Assembly: GCF_030272615.1 (NCBI RefSeq)
Contig: NC_081408.1
Span: forward strand, 308,648,450 to 308,712,449
DNA length: 64,000 bases
Source of the DNA: Cryptomeria japonica
Taxonomy: Eukaryota; Streptophyta; Pinopsida; Cupressales; Cupressaceae
Direction of reading: 5' to 3'
Below, one piece after another: positions 25,626 through 38,017 of the stretch. The notes below the pieces were generated by a model. It did no database searches. It was not told the origin of the DNA and was given only the letters and a program-made list of their open reading frames with translations. A program made the position numbers and the translations under genes. Every line of letters begins with the position of its first letter. Position 1 is the stretch's first letter.

Positions 25626-25859
25626 GACCATTTGGGCAAGGTGACAAAGATTAGGCATTCGCAACTACTAATTCCGGAAAGTTAGAAAGCAAATAGGGAG
25701 AGTCAGAAAATGGTCAAGTGCTGGAAGCCCATTCCTGAAATGGAAAGCTCGAGAAATTTGTCTTAAGTTTGGGAAATCACCCCAAATTTTTATATGGTGG
25801 CCTGATCTGAAAGAAACTAAAAAAAAAATCCATCCAAGTCCGTAAGAGGCATGAAAAGA

Positions 25860-26745
25860 TGGATTCCTCCTTCACAGTAAAAATCCGCCCCAGGCCAAGG
25901 ATAGGCGCTAGAATGAAGCATGCAGGGAGAGGTTGAAAATTGCAAGAATCCATGGAAGTGAAGAAATAATGCCATGAAATGGAATTGGGTGCTAAAGTTG
26001 ATATGCCCTGGAATTCACAAAGAATTCATAAATTCCTCCTCTAAGGCAAAATTCCGCCCAAACACTCAGCAAGGCGCCAAAATGGAGGGATCATGGAGGA
26101 TTCAACATTCAATGAAATTCCTCCACAAGCAAGAATTCCACCCAAACACTTAGTAGGGTGCCAAAATGGAAGTGTCATGGAGGAAGGATAAAATGTTGAA
26201 TTCCTCCTCCATGGTGGAAATCCGCCCAAGCACTGAGGAAGGTGCCAAAACAAGGAAGTGATGGAAGATCCCAAAGAAAGTGTGAATTCCTCTACACATG
26301 GAGATAGCGCCCTAGACTAATAGAAAGCACCAAATTGAGGGGTGCTTGGAGGAAAGAAAAAATGTTGAATTCCATGACTTGGGTGAGATTGTGCCCTAGG
26401 AGAAAGGAGGGTGCTAAAGGGAGGTGATGAAGGAAAGATGGAAAAAATGCATGAATGGCACCAATGCAAAATTCCGCCCAACACCTAGGTAGGGCGCTAA
26501 AAATGAAGTATCATGGAGAAGGGAGAAAGTTGTGAATTCCCTCTCCTAGGTGGAATAGCGCCCAAGATGAATGGAAGGCGCCAAAATGGAATGTGCAAGG
26601 AGAATTGAAAAATTTGTGAATTCGTTGCCTTCAGCAAAATTCGGCCCTACTCCTCAGGAAGGCACCAAAAGTGAAGTATCATGGAAAATGAGATAAAGCA
26701 TGATTTGTCCTTCCCAAGTGGAATCCACGCCCATGCACAAAGATG
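25860..26745. repeat. Hairpin array of unit E, about 10 units, period about 85 bp
   Basis: Repeated blocks of GAATTCCTCC, then TCCGCCCAA, a spacer of about 15 bp, then AAGGCGCCAAAATGGA. CGCCC and GGCGC can pair, so each unit forms a short hairpin. Cores lie near 25889, 26054, 26148, 26223, 26309, 26393, 26477, 26561, 26646 and 26728. The sequence is unrelated to the array in A and B but sits in the same position of the unit, upstream of the TATA box. Confidence 0.8.
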
Positions 26746-27442
26746 TACTCCTAAATGATTAAGGCGTGAAAAATGATCAAATTCCAGGACATAGTGAATT
26801 CCATGCTTAATCCTGAAAATTGAAAATTTGTCTAAGTTATGAAAGTCTAGGGGTCAAGGAGGAATGAAAAGGAAGGGATTTTTCTTTGAATTTTCTATTT
26901 TTAGATACTGAATCTTATCAGGATGTGGAAAATTTTATAGATTCGGAATCGTGGGGAATTTTTCTATCCAATGAACCTGACTCCTAAATTTTAGGAGGAT
27001 CCCTTAAAAATAGGGGATGTTGAAAAGGGCATGAAAATTCCTTTAGAAGCAGAAGACAACAAGTTAGAATGAAAATCAAGCGAATCTTAAAGAATCTTTC
27101 AATTTCCCTCCTAAATTTGAAAGAGTGGAAGTTAATGAGTTGGTGAAGAGAATCTTCCAAGTATGACGCATAACCTAGTGCATTTAATGAAACTTCTAAA
27201 TTCGAACTCACTCACAAGGGAAGTTTCTTTTGCATGGCGTAGTGATTGGGAAAGTATGACGCATCATAAATTCAATTGCTAAATTGATGCCTCCTAACTT
27301 AGCAGTAGGATTTGAAGGATTCTATATAAGCATGGAGAGGCATTTCATTTCTCACGTGTAGGATTCAAGAAAGAAAAATTGGAGAAGTGAATAGAGGTCA
27401 TACTTAGTCTTTGTTTTCATCATTTCCAAGGTGCTTTTTAGG

Positions 27443-30400
27443 ATGGCGGAATCAAGCAAGGCAGCTACCTTTTCCAGGCAAGCATTGATCAAGGCAAAGA
27501 TGAAAGGTTTTGTTCCCCGTTCCCAGATGAATTCCAGATGGGAGGAAATCAGCGATACAAATTTGGGCACATTCAATCTGGTTGCATTCAAGATCAGAAT
27601 GTTTGGGATAGCAGGGCATAGTCCATCACCAACAACTGTCAAAATTGTCAAGAGCGGAATTGTCGCGGCAGCTGGTTTTCCTCTTGCTATTCAGTGTCTG
27701 GACTTGGTTCTGGAGTGTGCAGAGCATTATAATCTGGAGTAGAAGACAATTTCAACGTCAGATGGTAAGTTGTTAGCGACATTGACCTTGGAGTCAATTG
27801 GTGAGGCTTTCGGAATTCCTTCACACTATTCCATGACATATAGGACCGACAGTGGAGCTAAGGCAGTATATGAAGCAGGTCTTGCCAGGTGTGTTGATTT
27901 GATTAATAAACAGTGGCTGTTGAAGCCTAGGATGCATGCCCCCAAGATGCCAAAGACTCTCACTATCTTTGAGTTCAAGCAGGAGTATGTGGACCTGATA
28001 AAGATGTTGGGCAGAGTAATGGGGTATTCACATTTGGTGAACTTTTTGAAACATGGATGTTCTTCTACATAGGCGAGATCATGAATGCAAATGGACTAGT
28101 TGACTGGGCCAGATTGATTAGTCATTACTTGAACGAATAGCTAAAAAGCTTAAAAGAAAGAAAGTCTCAATCCTTCTTCATGAGCTCCTACCTAATCTAT
28201 ATGGTTGCGCGAAGGGGAGGATTTGATGGTTTGCCAGCAAGTGGAATCATGGGTTGCGGACCAGCACAGCTGAAAGTGCATGAGTGTTATCCCCAACTGC
28301 CTCTTCACAATGTTAGTTCTTACAGGTTGGCGAATGACACCTTCACCATGTACTTGACACGGCTTATGCAGTAAAAGTTGCACGTAAGGGTGTTGCCGCA
28401 AGCAAGTGCCTTGGTCGAGAACTATGGAGCCACATTCTTACAATTTCTGAAATTCACCTACATCAGGTCTCAAGGATTTTCATTCCAGTCATACAAGTTA
28501 CCGAGGTATCCATTAGACAAGCTCATATTCCTGGAGCTCATGAGACAGTTAACAACTTATGATCAATTGCAGAAGAAGAAGAAGAAGAAGCAATCAATTG
28601 AATTCCCAATTGTCTTAGGTGACTTCATGGAAATATGCCCAGGCTTGGAGGGCACTGAGAGTGCAACAGGGGAGTTGGCATTCTATCGCCTGCCATTTTA
28701 TACATCCAGGGCACAGTATGATCCTTACCGCCAAATTAGGAAGGTTGTTGGCGTAAAATTCATACGCAAATTTCACTTAGAAGATTATTGGGCAGGTGCC
28801 GAGGATGACCTTGAGGTCCGAAAGAAAATGCATTCCAGATTGCCCCTTGACACCATTAGGATAAGTGAAATTTATCAGGTACCGGATCAGGTGAAGGAGG
28901 ATTTAGATTTGGTGCAACCTGAATTTGAGAAAGTAAAAGATCAGCCCATTCAGTTGCCAGATTGGTTAGAGCTTGAAATTGATGATTTGAATGTCCTGGC
29001 CAGACTAGTGCTGGAAATCACTAGGTACTGGCTTGACCGGCAGATAAGGAAGTTGGTGGAAGGAAATGTTCATTTGACATATCCGCTAATGGGAAGTCTA
29101 GATTCCCACAGTGAAGCAATCGAAGGCTCTTCATAGGCCCAGGTAGGAGGGGAAGTACGGATTGATAAAGGGAAAAATGCTTCGAAAAGACCAAGGACGG
29201 CAAGGAAGATGGATATTCAACAGGAAGTTCCACAGGACATTCAACAGGAAGTCCAACAGGAAGAAGTTCCGCAAAAGAGAGCAAGGATAGAAAGGGAGCA
29301 TTCACCGGCGAGTTCCTCGAGTGTATAGGAAGTAGAGATGTTTGCACATCTAGCAGGTCCACCTCCAGAAAACATTCTGGCACTAGATATACTCAGCATT
29401 AACGCTTCACATGGACACAATCAGCCAAGAAGTCAAAGACAAGAAAGTCCCCCACACCAGGAAGAGACTTGTCAGGATAGCTTCATGGAAGTTATCCTTG
29501 GCGAAACGGAAGAAGAATCACAGGAGCAGGAACACGTGGAAGTTCATAGTCACTCCATTCCCGCTCTAGATTGGTTGATAGGAAGGTTGAGAAAGGAACC
29601 AGAAAAAGAAATTGATCCAGCCCAGGAATTGGAAGAATTGTTGAAAAAGATGGATCAGCCAGCAGAAAGGAAGGCTCTCGGAAATTTTCCAAGGTTGTCA
29701 GGAATGAGTCTGGATCCCGGACCCTGCACATTGCTGAACCTGCTGTGGATAAAGACAAGAACGAAACCAGGCAGGAAGATTATGTTATCAGACAGATTGA
29801 TCTTGGTCATGCTTCCACAGGTCAAGTAATCGGAGACTTTGAAGAATCTTCCTTAGCCGTGAAGGAAAAGATGCTGAAATCAAAGGCGAAGTGTAAGAGG
29901 CTGAGGGAAGAAAATAGAGCCCTATGCGAGTACATCAAAAGTTTCAAAAGGCCACTTAGGGAGGCAGGTCCTTCATTCATTCCTCCTTCCCTTCCTAAGG
30001 AAATTGTTGATGATGCGGAAGTTATTAGAGCAATGGCACAAAATTCCAGGGAATGGATAGAAGATGTTTACACTGAAGCGGGAAAATTCATCGAAGACCT
30101 GGCTCAGCTTCATTTAAAGTTCATGGCCCTCATGAGTAGATTGGAGACAACGGAAGGATTTTGGGAAAATGTGCACGTATACTAGGACTTAACCATTTTG
30201 CGGCTCAGGGCTCTGACAAAGATTCCAAGGCAAATTCTAATTGATGGGAAAGTAATTCAGGAGAATGAAGCTTATGACTTTCCCCGATGGTTCTACGCCG
30301 TTTGCTCAGGAAAGAACACCTTCGATAAATTCAGTGTAGAGTCCTTAACTTTGAAAGATTCTATCAGAGGGGTGCAGGAGGAAATCATCAGTGCAATTGA

Positions 30401-30738
30401 GGCATTGTTCGTAAGGAAACTCAATGACGGTGGAATAATAGTGAACTCCTTGAAATCTCAGTTGCACGATCTTCGTAGGCTCATTCCCTAAGGAACATTT
30501 TGCAAATGTTTCTTCATTTTCCAGTATAATGAAAAAGACTTAGGAAATCATGATGGAATGGCAAAGCTTCTTTTCCAAAAGTGAGGAAGAAATTGCCTTG
30601 ATGGAATTTGATATTGAAAATGTGCCAAGTGTCTCCATCAGAGAGTTGGAAGCAGTCGTCAACAAATTCATTGCATACACCATAAATGAACGGGATAATG
30701 GTCGTCCATTCTTGGACGAGAATCTTTTAGTTGAATAG
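27443..30738 (+). pseudogene. Long decayed gene of unknown function inside unit E
   Basis: I do not recognise the protein. Open pieces follow one another from ATG at 27443 (27443-27739, 27741-28069, 28077-28374, 28378-29133, 29136-29827, 29745-30182, 30198-30488, 30550-30735), broken by about six stops and two or more frameshifts, so about 1050 codons in origin. Visible parts: an N-terminal globular region (SRWEEISDTNLGTFNL), a central conserved region (LPRYPLDKLIFLELMRQL; GELAFYRL; FHLEDYW), a Lys/Arg- and Gln/Glu-rich linker near 29160-29320 that could be nuclear-localising, and a charged helical C-terminal part. The gene in unit F is a homologue with the same order. It lies upstream of the unit's TATA box, so any transcript would need another promoter or read-through. 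No retrotransposon enzyme motifs are seen. Confidence 0.75.
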
Positions 30739-31103
30739 TGGTGGTGTATTTACTGTTGGGGTATTTTTGACTCAGTGGTGGTTTGGTCAATGCATGTTAA
30801 ATGCATGAGGAATCTTCTTGCATGTATCCGCCTTATTTATGATTCTATGACAGATTCTCTATGCATGTCGCCGTCGCATGAAGAATGATGGGCATTTATT
30901 TCTTGCATGGAGATGTTTATTGTATTTTGGGCATGATCGGTATAGTGGGGTGCATTTAATGCACTAGTGGGCGTTATTTTGGGCTCATGGAATAATTGTA
31001 TATGGGCGTTATGGGGTATTTATTGCTGATTCCCACCTTGTTGCATCTTGAGTGGGGAATCTTCTAGGGTGAAACCCTAATTAGGGTTTGCATGGCCTGA
31101 GGC

Positions 31104-31114
31104 CTATATAAAGG
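31104..31114 (+). promoter_or_regulatory. TATA box of unit E
   Basis: CTATATAAAGG, followed within 30 bp by CCCCTCATTTGTAAGG, the same local context as in A. About 820 bp remain to the 3' end of the unit. Confidence 0.6.
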
Positions 31115-31931
31115 GGTGACCCCCCTCATTTGTAAGGTAGGAGAGATTATTATCTAAGATTGTTGCATTAGGATTGTTGAAGTAGCCAACTTAATACATT
31201 GTTCGATTTTGATGGTGTATTCTTGTTCTATTTCAGCAATCTGCATGGTTTTGCTCTCTTCAGTTAGATTAGATTTTCTTACATGTTAGGAGAACCGGAT
31301 TTGATAGGATTACTTATTGCAGAATCTGAGCTCATACTTTTGGTGTGCAACTAATTGTTGCATATTGTGCAAAGTTAGCCTGAGCCTTTTGTTATGTGTG
31401 TATGCTTAACTTCGATCATCAGTAAAGATTGTTCGATTCGATGGTCCACATTGGTGATCTGGAAAACCTCTACACACCCTTCGAAGATTGCACCGCCTTC
31501 GCGTAGTTGTGGTTTGCTGGCGAAGTGAAGCGTGGTTTGATTCTACATGAGTGATCCCATCTCCTGTTCTTAGGATTAGATTAGCTTTAGCATAGTTCTC
31601 TCTACCCTACTCTCATTTACTTTCTGCATATTTCGAAAATCCAAAAAAATCCAAAATTAGGGCTTCTATTGCAAATCATTCATACAAAAATCCTTGAGTT
31701 TGCATGAGTTTATCATCCTCTTTAATTGAACATACGTAAGGTTCCTTGAGTTAACAACAAACCCATCAATCAACTGAGTCACGTCCACGCACTGGAGGAA
31801 CCTTGGAATTAGCCGTTTGAACTTTTGTGCAATCTTAGCATACAGACTAATTTTGATCAAGAGAGGGTAAGGTGACCGTTGGTAACTTTATTCTGTGTTC
31901 GACGTTGTCAAAAAAACATGTCAACAGGACC

Positions 31932-32067
31932 CAAAACACCCTTTGTCCTTCTCAGCCATGGCACTTGTGATACTCTCATTGTCACTAGATGATAATTAAT
32001 AACAGCTACAGGAAAGAATTTAGAAGTCCGGAAAATTGCTGATCAACCTTGGGATTCACGCCTAGAC
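31932..32067 (-). pseudogene. Start of chromovirus gag and leader
   Basis: On the minus strand a leader of about 105 bp follows the 5' LTR and leads to ATG at 31959 (MAEKDKGCFGS), which then runs into unit E. The leader begins GTCTAGGCGTGAATCCCAAG and does not match the usual tRNA-Met primer site, so the primer tRNA is undetermined. Confidence 0.6.
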
Positions 32068-33092
32068 TGGCAGGAAGCACATATTAATTCTCAACGTCCT
32101 TGTTTTGGTACATGGTGACATGGAAGAGGGGTGGCTGTCTATGGCTTATCAAAACGTCCCTGTTGCAGCAAGTGTTTGGCCGAAAGGTGGCCCTAGATAA
32201 CCACAAACTGCCCTAGATGAACCTCTAAAGTGGTACGGCTGGCTTAGTGATAGCTTTGCTATGAAAATTAATAAAATCTTAGATCAATTCTGCACTTCAC
32301 AGCGCCTACAACCTGCTGATTGATAACTCCTGAATATATCTATGATTTCTTTATCGAACCCTTTGAAAGAAAGCCCAATTGTAGCTCTTGATATGAAGCC
32401 ACCTGCAAATGCAATCTTTGGGTCGTATTGTACACGTGTAGATCACAAAATCAAAGAGATTTGTCGTTCTCAGTGACCAGAGAAACTTCTTCAAACCCTT
32501 GTTTTCTCCTCCAAGCAAAAAGCATAAGTGTTGAATGAATAATAAATTGCTTTTTGCTTCAACTTTTTATAATTCTCTCAAAAGGCATGATTTCCCATGA
32601 GGAGTAAACTTTTAATTATTAAAACATTTGCCTTTTGTTTATAATTATTATATCTTCATATTGAGTACCCAAGTCATTATAATTGGCTTTAATAATATAT
32701 GAAATGCCTTGGCATTTAATTGCTCATTATAACACTTTATGTAATTTAATATTATTAAAGATTGACTTTAATAAATACTAAATTAATCCTTTTAATATTA
32801 ATATTAGCCAATATAATAGGCATCTAATCATTCTGGTTGACTTCCGAGAGATCATTAAGATGTGTTGAATCATCCTAATGCCTTACTATAAATAGTAAGG
32901 TCAGGCCTCAATATGCAAGTGACTTACTATAAATAGTAAATGTGCCCAAATGAAGCCCAGAGCATTCCTAGAAGGCAAATCTCAAAGCTGGTGATGACGC
33001 ACTGCAAAGGAAAACTCAGAAGAATGGCACCCAATGTGCCCACTGATGAAGCCATAATGGTCTCCAAATCATGAGATTAGCCTATGGAGACC
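32068..33092 (-). repeat. Chromovirus 5' LTR, larger part
   Basis: Partner of 13592-15561. The remaining about 55 bp lie at 48598-48652, beyond unit G. It shows the empty hAT site near 32540 (GAATGAATAATAAATTGC). Confidence 0.85.
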
Positions 33093-33773
33093 TGTTGTGA
33101 CCTTTTCACACATCGCCCCATTGCTAATGGGGACCCCCTCTTTTCCTGCTTTCTGCGTTGTTAGGTTAGGTTTTGGCTGCTTAGTGGGCAATTTTGCGTT
33201 TCCCATGCCCGAGTCTCAGAGTTTTGATCGTGCCTAATGCCGTTTAGGGTTTTGAAGTTATAAGATCAAGCGCGTGAAAATTGAGATTTTAATGATCCTA
33301 GTTTTGTCCAAGTGTAGGCCCCTTTTGGAGCATTAACGTGTTTCTAAACATCCTCATCGGTGATTTTAAGTGCTAAGGTGTTTTCAGACCTTTAGGAGTT
33401 GTTTTCTTGCTCCTAGAGAATTATTTAAGTTGGTTTCGCACTTTATCTCGATAGATTCCCTTGTGTTACGCTCAAATTTTCGGTGAATTTGCCTAAGTCC
33501 AGTTGAGTTTTATTAAGTTCGAAAGTTTCTAAGTTTTTCTGAGTGGAAAAATCATCATTTTCGGAGTAAAATCCATATTCTAAGGGTTAAAAGGTCAAAA
33601 TTCCATGCTAGAGGTGCTTTTCCCCTCATTTTTCTAACTACCCATGGTTTTCCCCACTCAAAATACGGATTGGACATGGATTTCCCTTGAAATCCTACTT
33701 GCCTCACTTTTCCACTACTGTTAATCCATACTAGGGTTGTTTTTCCCCTGGAAGCATTAAATTTTGACTAAGT

Positions 33774-34204
33774 ATCAGGATTTATCCTGACTACCCATGT
33801 TTTTCCACCAGGGAGGTATGGATAGGTTGCTGATGATGTTTGCATTCATTCCACACCTGGGTTGATTTTCCACTAGGTATTTGTGACAAGTTTTTAAGAA
33901 TTTTTGTCTGGATTTTTATCCAGACTCAACGATTTTCCACTAGGAGTGCATTTCATTAATTTTGAGTCTGGATTTTCATCCAGACTGAGGTCATTTTTCC
34001 ACCAGAGGGGTATTTTTGGGGTGATGACTTAATTTTTGAGTGGAAATTTCATTCCACACTCATATCGATTTTCCCCTAGCCCATTTTTGTGCACATTTGA
34101 TGAATTTTGAGACCGGATTTTCATCCAGACTCGGATCGATTTTCCCCTAAGGGGATACTTGGCGATTTTTAAGGTGATTTTGTGAGGGTTTTTTAATCCT
34201 TACT
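33774..34204. repeat. Hairpin array in the head of unit G
   Basis: Six hairpins: TCAGGATTTATCCTGA (near 33776), GTCTGGATTTTTATCCAGAC (33906), GTCTGGATTTTCATCCAGAC (33966), GAGTGGAAATTTCATTCCAC (34039), one starting GAGACCGGATTTTCATCC (34109) and GTGAGGGTTTTTTAATCC (34182). Most are followed by GATTTTCCCCTA or GATTTTCCACTA. The stems differ, but each stays self-complementary. F carries the inverted counterpart at about 45060-45560. Confidence 0.85.
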
Positions 34205-35461
34205 GGGATCGATTTTCCCCTATTGACCCATTTTGATTTAAATTGAAATATTTTAATAAATGAGCCCCATTTTAATTGTTTTTAATAAAAGACAATGATT
34301 ATTTAAAGGATGAAAGCAATTAATAAATGATTTGCAATGAGCATTTAATGTTTTCAACCTTCTAGAAGCAATTAATAAGTGTGTTTTATGCACATAACAT
34401 TTCAAAATAAAATACCAAGGTAATTTACCCTCTGTTGAACAAAATCACCTTAGATGCTAAGGATAAGATCAACCAAAATGATTCCAAGGTTTCTACATGT
34501 CAGGTCTTGATGAGTGGGTAACCCAATGGTCGATGTGAATTGCTGTGTTCACTTGGGGACTTATGCAAATGTTAGGATTATCTTCTTCGATCATGAAATG
34601 TGCGGAATAGGTGTGCTGACAACTTAGGATTTAACAATGTGGCTCTGGACTTAATTCTTACTAAAAAAATGAGCAAAAGGAATAGAGTTCAAGAAATCTA
34701 TTCTAAGCCTAAGAATGTAGGAAATGATGAACAAATCTAGTGGAATCAATCTAGGCAAGGTCTCACAAACAAGTGTTGACACAAGCTTAGTGCAATCGTC
34801 TAAGGTATACTTAAGGATTTTCAGACTATTAACATCAAAGGTTGACACCATCCAAGTTGATGCTTGTCAAGGGACGCATAATAGTTGAAGTTATGCTTAT
34901 TCAAATCTCCAGTTGACCACACAAGGCCCACTTACCAATGACAAGAGGCTAGTGGTATGGATTAAGGATTCCACACAAATATATTCAACGAATCTTCCAC
35001 TCAATCTAACATACATGTAAATAAATTCTAATCTAAAATTCTAGTCTAACTTGGAGGAATTGAGAATCATGAATGCAAAGACAACATTTGAAGAGCAAAA
35101 TCACCAACAATTGAACAATGATTTAGATTCAAATAGCTGCAGCATATACCAACAATTCTACAAAAACTCTCCCTTACAAATGAGAGACAAGGAGGTATAT
35201 ATAGAGTCTCTTACAAAATGGATGGCCAAGATTGATACAAGATCAATGACCAGGATCATACCAACAAAACCCTAGAATTGCCCTATTTAGGGTTTACATA
35301 AAAAATGGCGCCACCAACATATGGCCCAATAAAAAGATACCTAGTCATCAAATAGAGAATCTTCTAGAAGATTCCCCCTGCATCTCTCTCTCTCCTAGCA
35401 TACTCCAAGAATCTAGCCAATACAAAATCAACTCCTCCATGAAAATGCTAGGCAAGGTATC

Positions 35462-36427
35462 CTACTGCAAATCAATCGCGTCCAATGGATCCGAGTAAGC
35501 ATCCAAAGTGTTCTCCCAATCTGGCATGAGCTTCTGCGAACTATGAATATGAATCAACGAAGAGACCAAGTCATCTATTTGACTCTTCTTCAAAGAGTCC
35601 AACTGGCAAAAACACATAAATTTTATCTTGTCTCTTAATTCGGCTAAGTGTAAACCACTAGCATCACTAACATCAACACCCAATATCTCCTCAATTGAGG
35701 CAAGGATCTTCATCTGAATGTCCTGAATCAATCCCTCCATCTGCATATAGCTCAACTAGGCGTTCTCATAAGTTGATCTCTTCACGGCCAATGAACAATA
35801 CCAACCATGGAAATCGTATCTGTCTCCACTGTGCACAATGTTTTCGCTGATCAAGGTGGAATTAGGAATCCTCTTCAAAGCCTTGAGGCATGGAATAGTC
35901 TTCTCCCTTGAATAGGCGGGAATTCTTCCCAAACTCCCTCCAAATACTGGATTCTAAACATGAGCCCTATTATCCTATGATACGCCTGGACAAACTAAGT
36001 TAGGAAATCATCCACCTGTTTTCTTGCACTCTCAATCTACTTTTCCACCTCTGAGAGTGTATCTCTCGCTGCCTCATAGTGTGAATGTAGTCCATGATCA
36101 ACTGCAATAGGGGAAATAAGGGTGGGATTCTCATGCCTTATCCCTGCAATATACTCTCTAAGTCTGATATTCTCTTCTTTGTACTTCTCCTTCTCTTCAA
36201 TTTCTCTGTCTAACTTGGCGCTGATCGCCTTGAGATTATCACCAAGCTTCTGAAGCTCTTGCTCTCTTGATGTACGACCAAGAGCAACTGAAGTAATATG
36301 GATATAGGAGTAGCAATGTCCGCTGTTACACCTCCAATAGGAACAACAACCTGTGCAATCCGCATTCCTATCTCATCTCTAGCTATATGCGACAAAATCT
36401 CAACTTTCTTGGGTCATTTCGCATTAT
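35462..36427 (-). pseudogene. 3' part of the unit F gene
   Basis: Continuation of the gene at 41240-43447, separated by unit B. Readable pieces include HIARDEIGMRIAQVVVPIGG (36210-36395) and a C-terminal piece (35462-35755) with KILASIEEILGVDVSDASGL and FCQLDSLKKSQIDDLVS. It closely matches the copy in unit G at 46600-47600, which shows the reading frame as it was before B arrived. Function unknown. Confidence 0.75.
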
Positions 36428-37744
36428 TGCTTTGTTGATGTGTTTTTTTATGCACATGCAAACATAGAATAAAATATTGAAGTATCTTATCCTCTGTTGA
36501 ACAAAGTTCTCGACTGCTGAAGATCTCGTTGAAGGATCAGTCAGAGTAACTCCAAGGTTTTGTTATGTAGGATCTCTACGTGTGGATAAGCTCTTTGTGG
36601 TATGATGTGATTTTGCTGGAATCACAAGGGGACTTACACTCAATGACCTGAACGTCTGATTTGCTGGAATCACAAGATTTCATTGGCCTAGATTTTGAAA
36701 AAAAAGAAAAAGGATGAGGGTGAGGAAAGGATCTAATTCTGACACTAAGAATGTAGGAGCAATGAATAACCTTTGGTGAAATTCTAACTAAGTCTTGTTT
36801 TGACATCCCAGGACCATCTCCACAAGGTTAGTGCAATCTTCGGAGGAAAGCTTTATGATGTTCAGATCATCGCTATAAGCATAGACACCATCAGGTTGAT
36901 GTATATCAGTAAAGAAGCGACAATTGAAGTTAAGCTTAAGCTGAATGATTTCAATTGACTACACAAGGCAAGTCTGCAATCAACAAACTGCTAGTAGTAT
37001 GGATATACAAATTTCACCATCAATCAAACACATTTCTTCCACTCATCTAATAACATGAAATCAAATCTGAGAAGTATAAAGACCATGCAAATTGTTGAAT
37101 CGACCCATAGATTTTACCATTTCTTCAATGAAGTTTTACAAGTCTTTTACAACATCTTGGCAACAATCTTTGCCTTCTCTTGCTATTCTACTCTAATTGC
37201 TATTCTATCAACTGACTATTCACTATTAGCTAACTATTCACCTACTATCAACTATTGACTAACTATTCTATTAGCTAACCATTGACTAACTATTCCTTTA
37301 CAAATAAGGAGCTAGGGCTTATATAGTGCCCTCAATACAATTCAATGGCTAAGATCAATTAAGATTGATGGCCGAGATTTTACAATGAAAACACTAATTA
37401 GGGTTTGTTACAACAAACTCAATTCTAGCCAATGAAATAATTGCATTATTTGGACACGTCTTCTTTGGAATATTCAACCAATGGAGAACCGAGGTAGGTA
37501 CATTGAAGTTTGTGCCATCTCCAATGAGTTAGGTACATTGAATCTGGACACGCTGAGGTGGACCAACCCGACTGGAGGAGTGATGACTGGGATGCCACCT
37601 TGTCTGACACTTGGTTGATGTTCAATTTGGTGACGCTGAGAAGCTAACTCTAATTAACTCTTCTGGAACTGTTTGCTTCTTCAATGAACCCTTGCTTTAA
37701 CCTCCTTTGTCTTTGATGTGCAGGATGGATGGTGTACCTTTCCT

Positions 37745-37870
37745 TCAAATGCTGGACTGGAAGAGGTCGTCCCTGATGATGCTGGACCAGAGAAGGCCGT
37801 CCTTGTTGATGCTGGACTGGAGAAGGCCGTCCTTGTTGATGCTGGACTGGAGAAGGTCGTCCTTGTCTTG
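37745..37870. repeat. 30-bp tandem repeat in unit B
   Basis: Four copies of GATGCTGGACTGGAGAAGG followed by CCGTCCTTGTT (variants with GGTCGTCC). Unit A has a single copy of this segment near 21695, so the array expanded in B only. Confidence 0.85.
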
Positions 37871-38017
37871 GCTTGATCTTCTTTCATCTGCAAAAACAAA
37901 TCAAAAGATGATTAAGGACATAATAAATTCATTTCAACATAGTATTTCAACTTAAATCATCAACGAAAAGATATTAACATGAAACTTGCCCAAGATTTTC
38001 TCCAAGAACAGACCCTA

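Larger units (their letters stand above)
20251..31926 (+). mobile_element. Unit E: giant LTR-like unit with a gene, inserted in gag
   Basis: Starts CGTTGTGACC (first base changed from T) and ends TGTCAACA. It is flanked by a perfect 5-bp duplication GGACC (20246-20250 and 31927-31931). Without unit A it is about 6.84 kb. Order: conserved head with a CCCC/GGGG hairpin, short repeats at 25400-25620, a hairpin array (25860-26740), a long decayed gene (27443-30738), and a promoter-like tail with TATA at 31104. There is no primer site or polypurine tract inside, so I read it as a solo LTR. An alternative is an element that has lost its body. Confidence 0.82.

Noticed and set aside
28560-28600. AAG run as a microsatellite of interest
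   Set aside because: Short, and part of a Lys-rich segment of the unit E gene.
37681-37955. Repetitive open frames (MLDWRRPSLL; ASTRTAFSSP)
   Set aside because: They arise from the 30-bp tandem repeat in unit B and do not exist in unit A.
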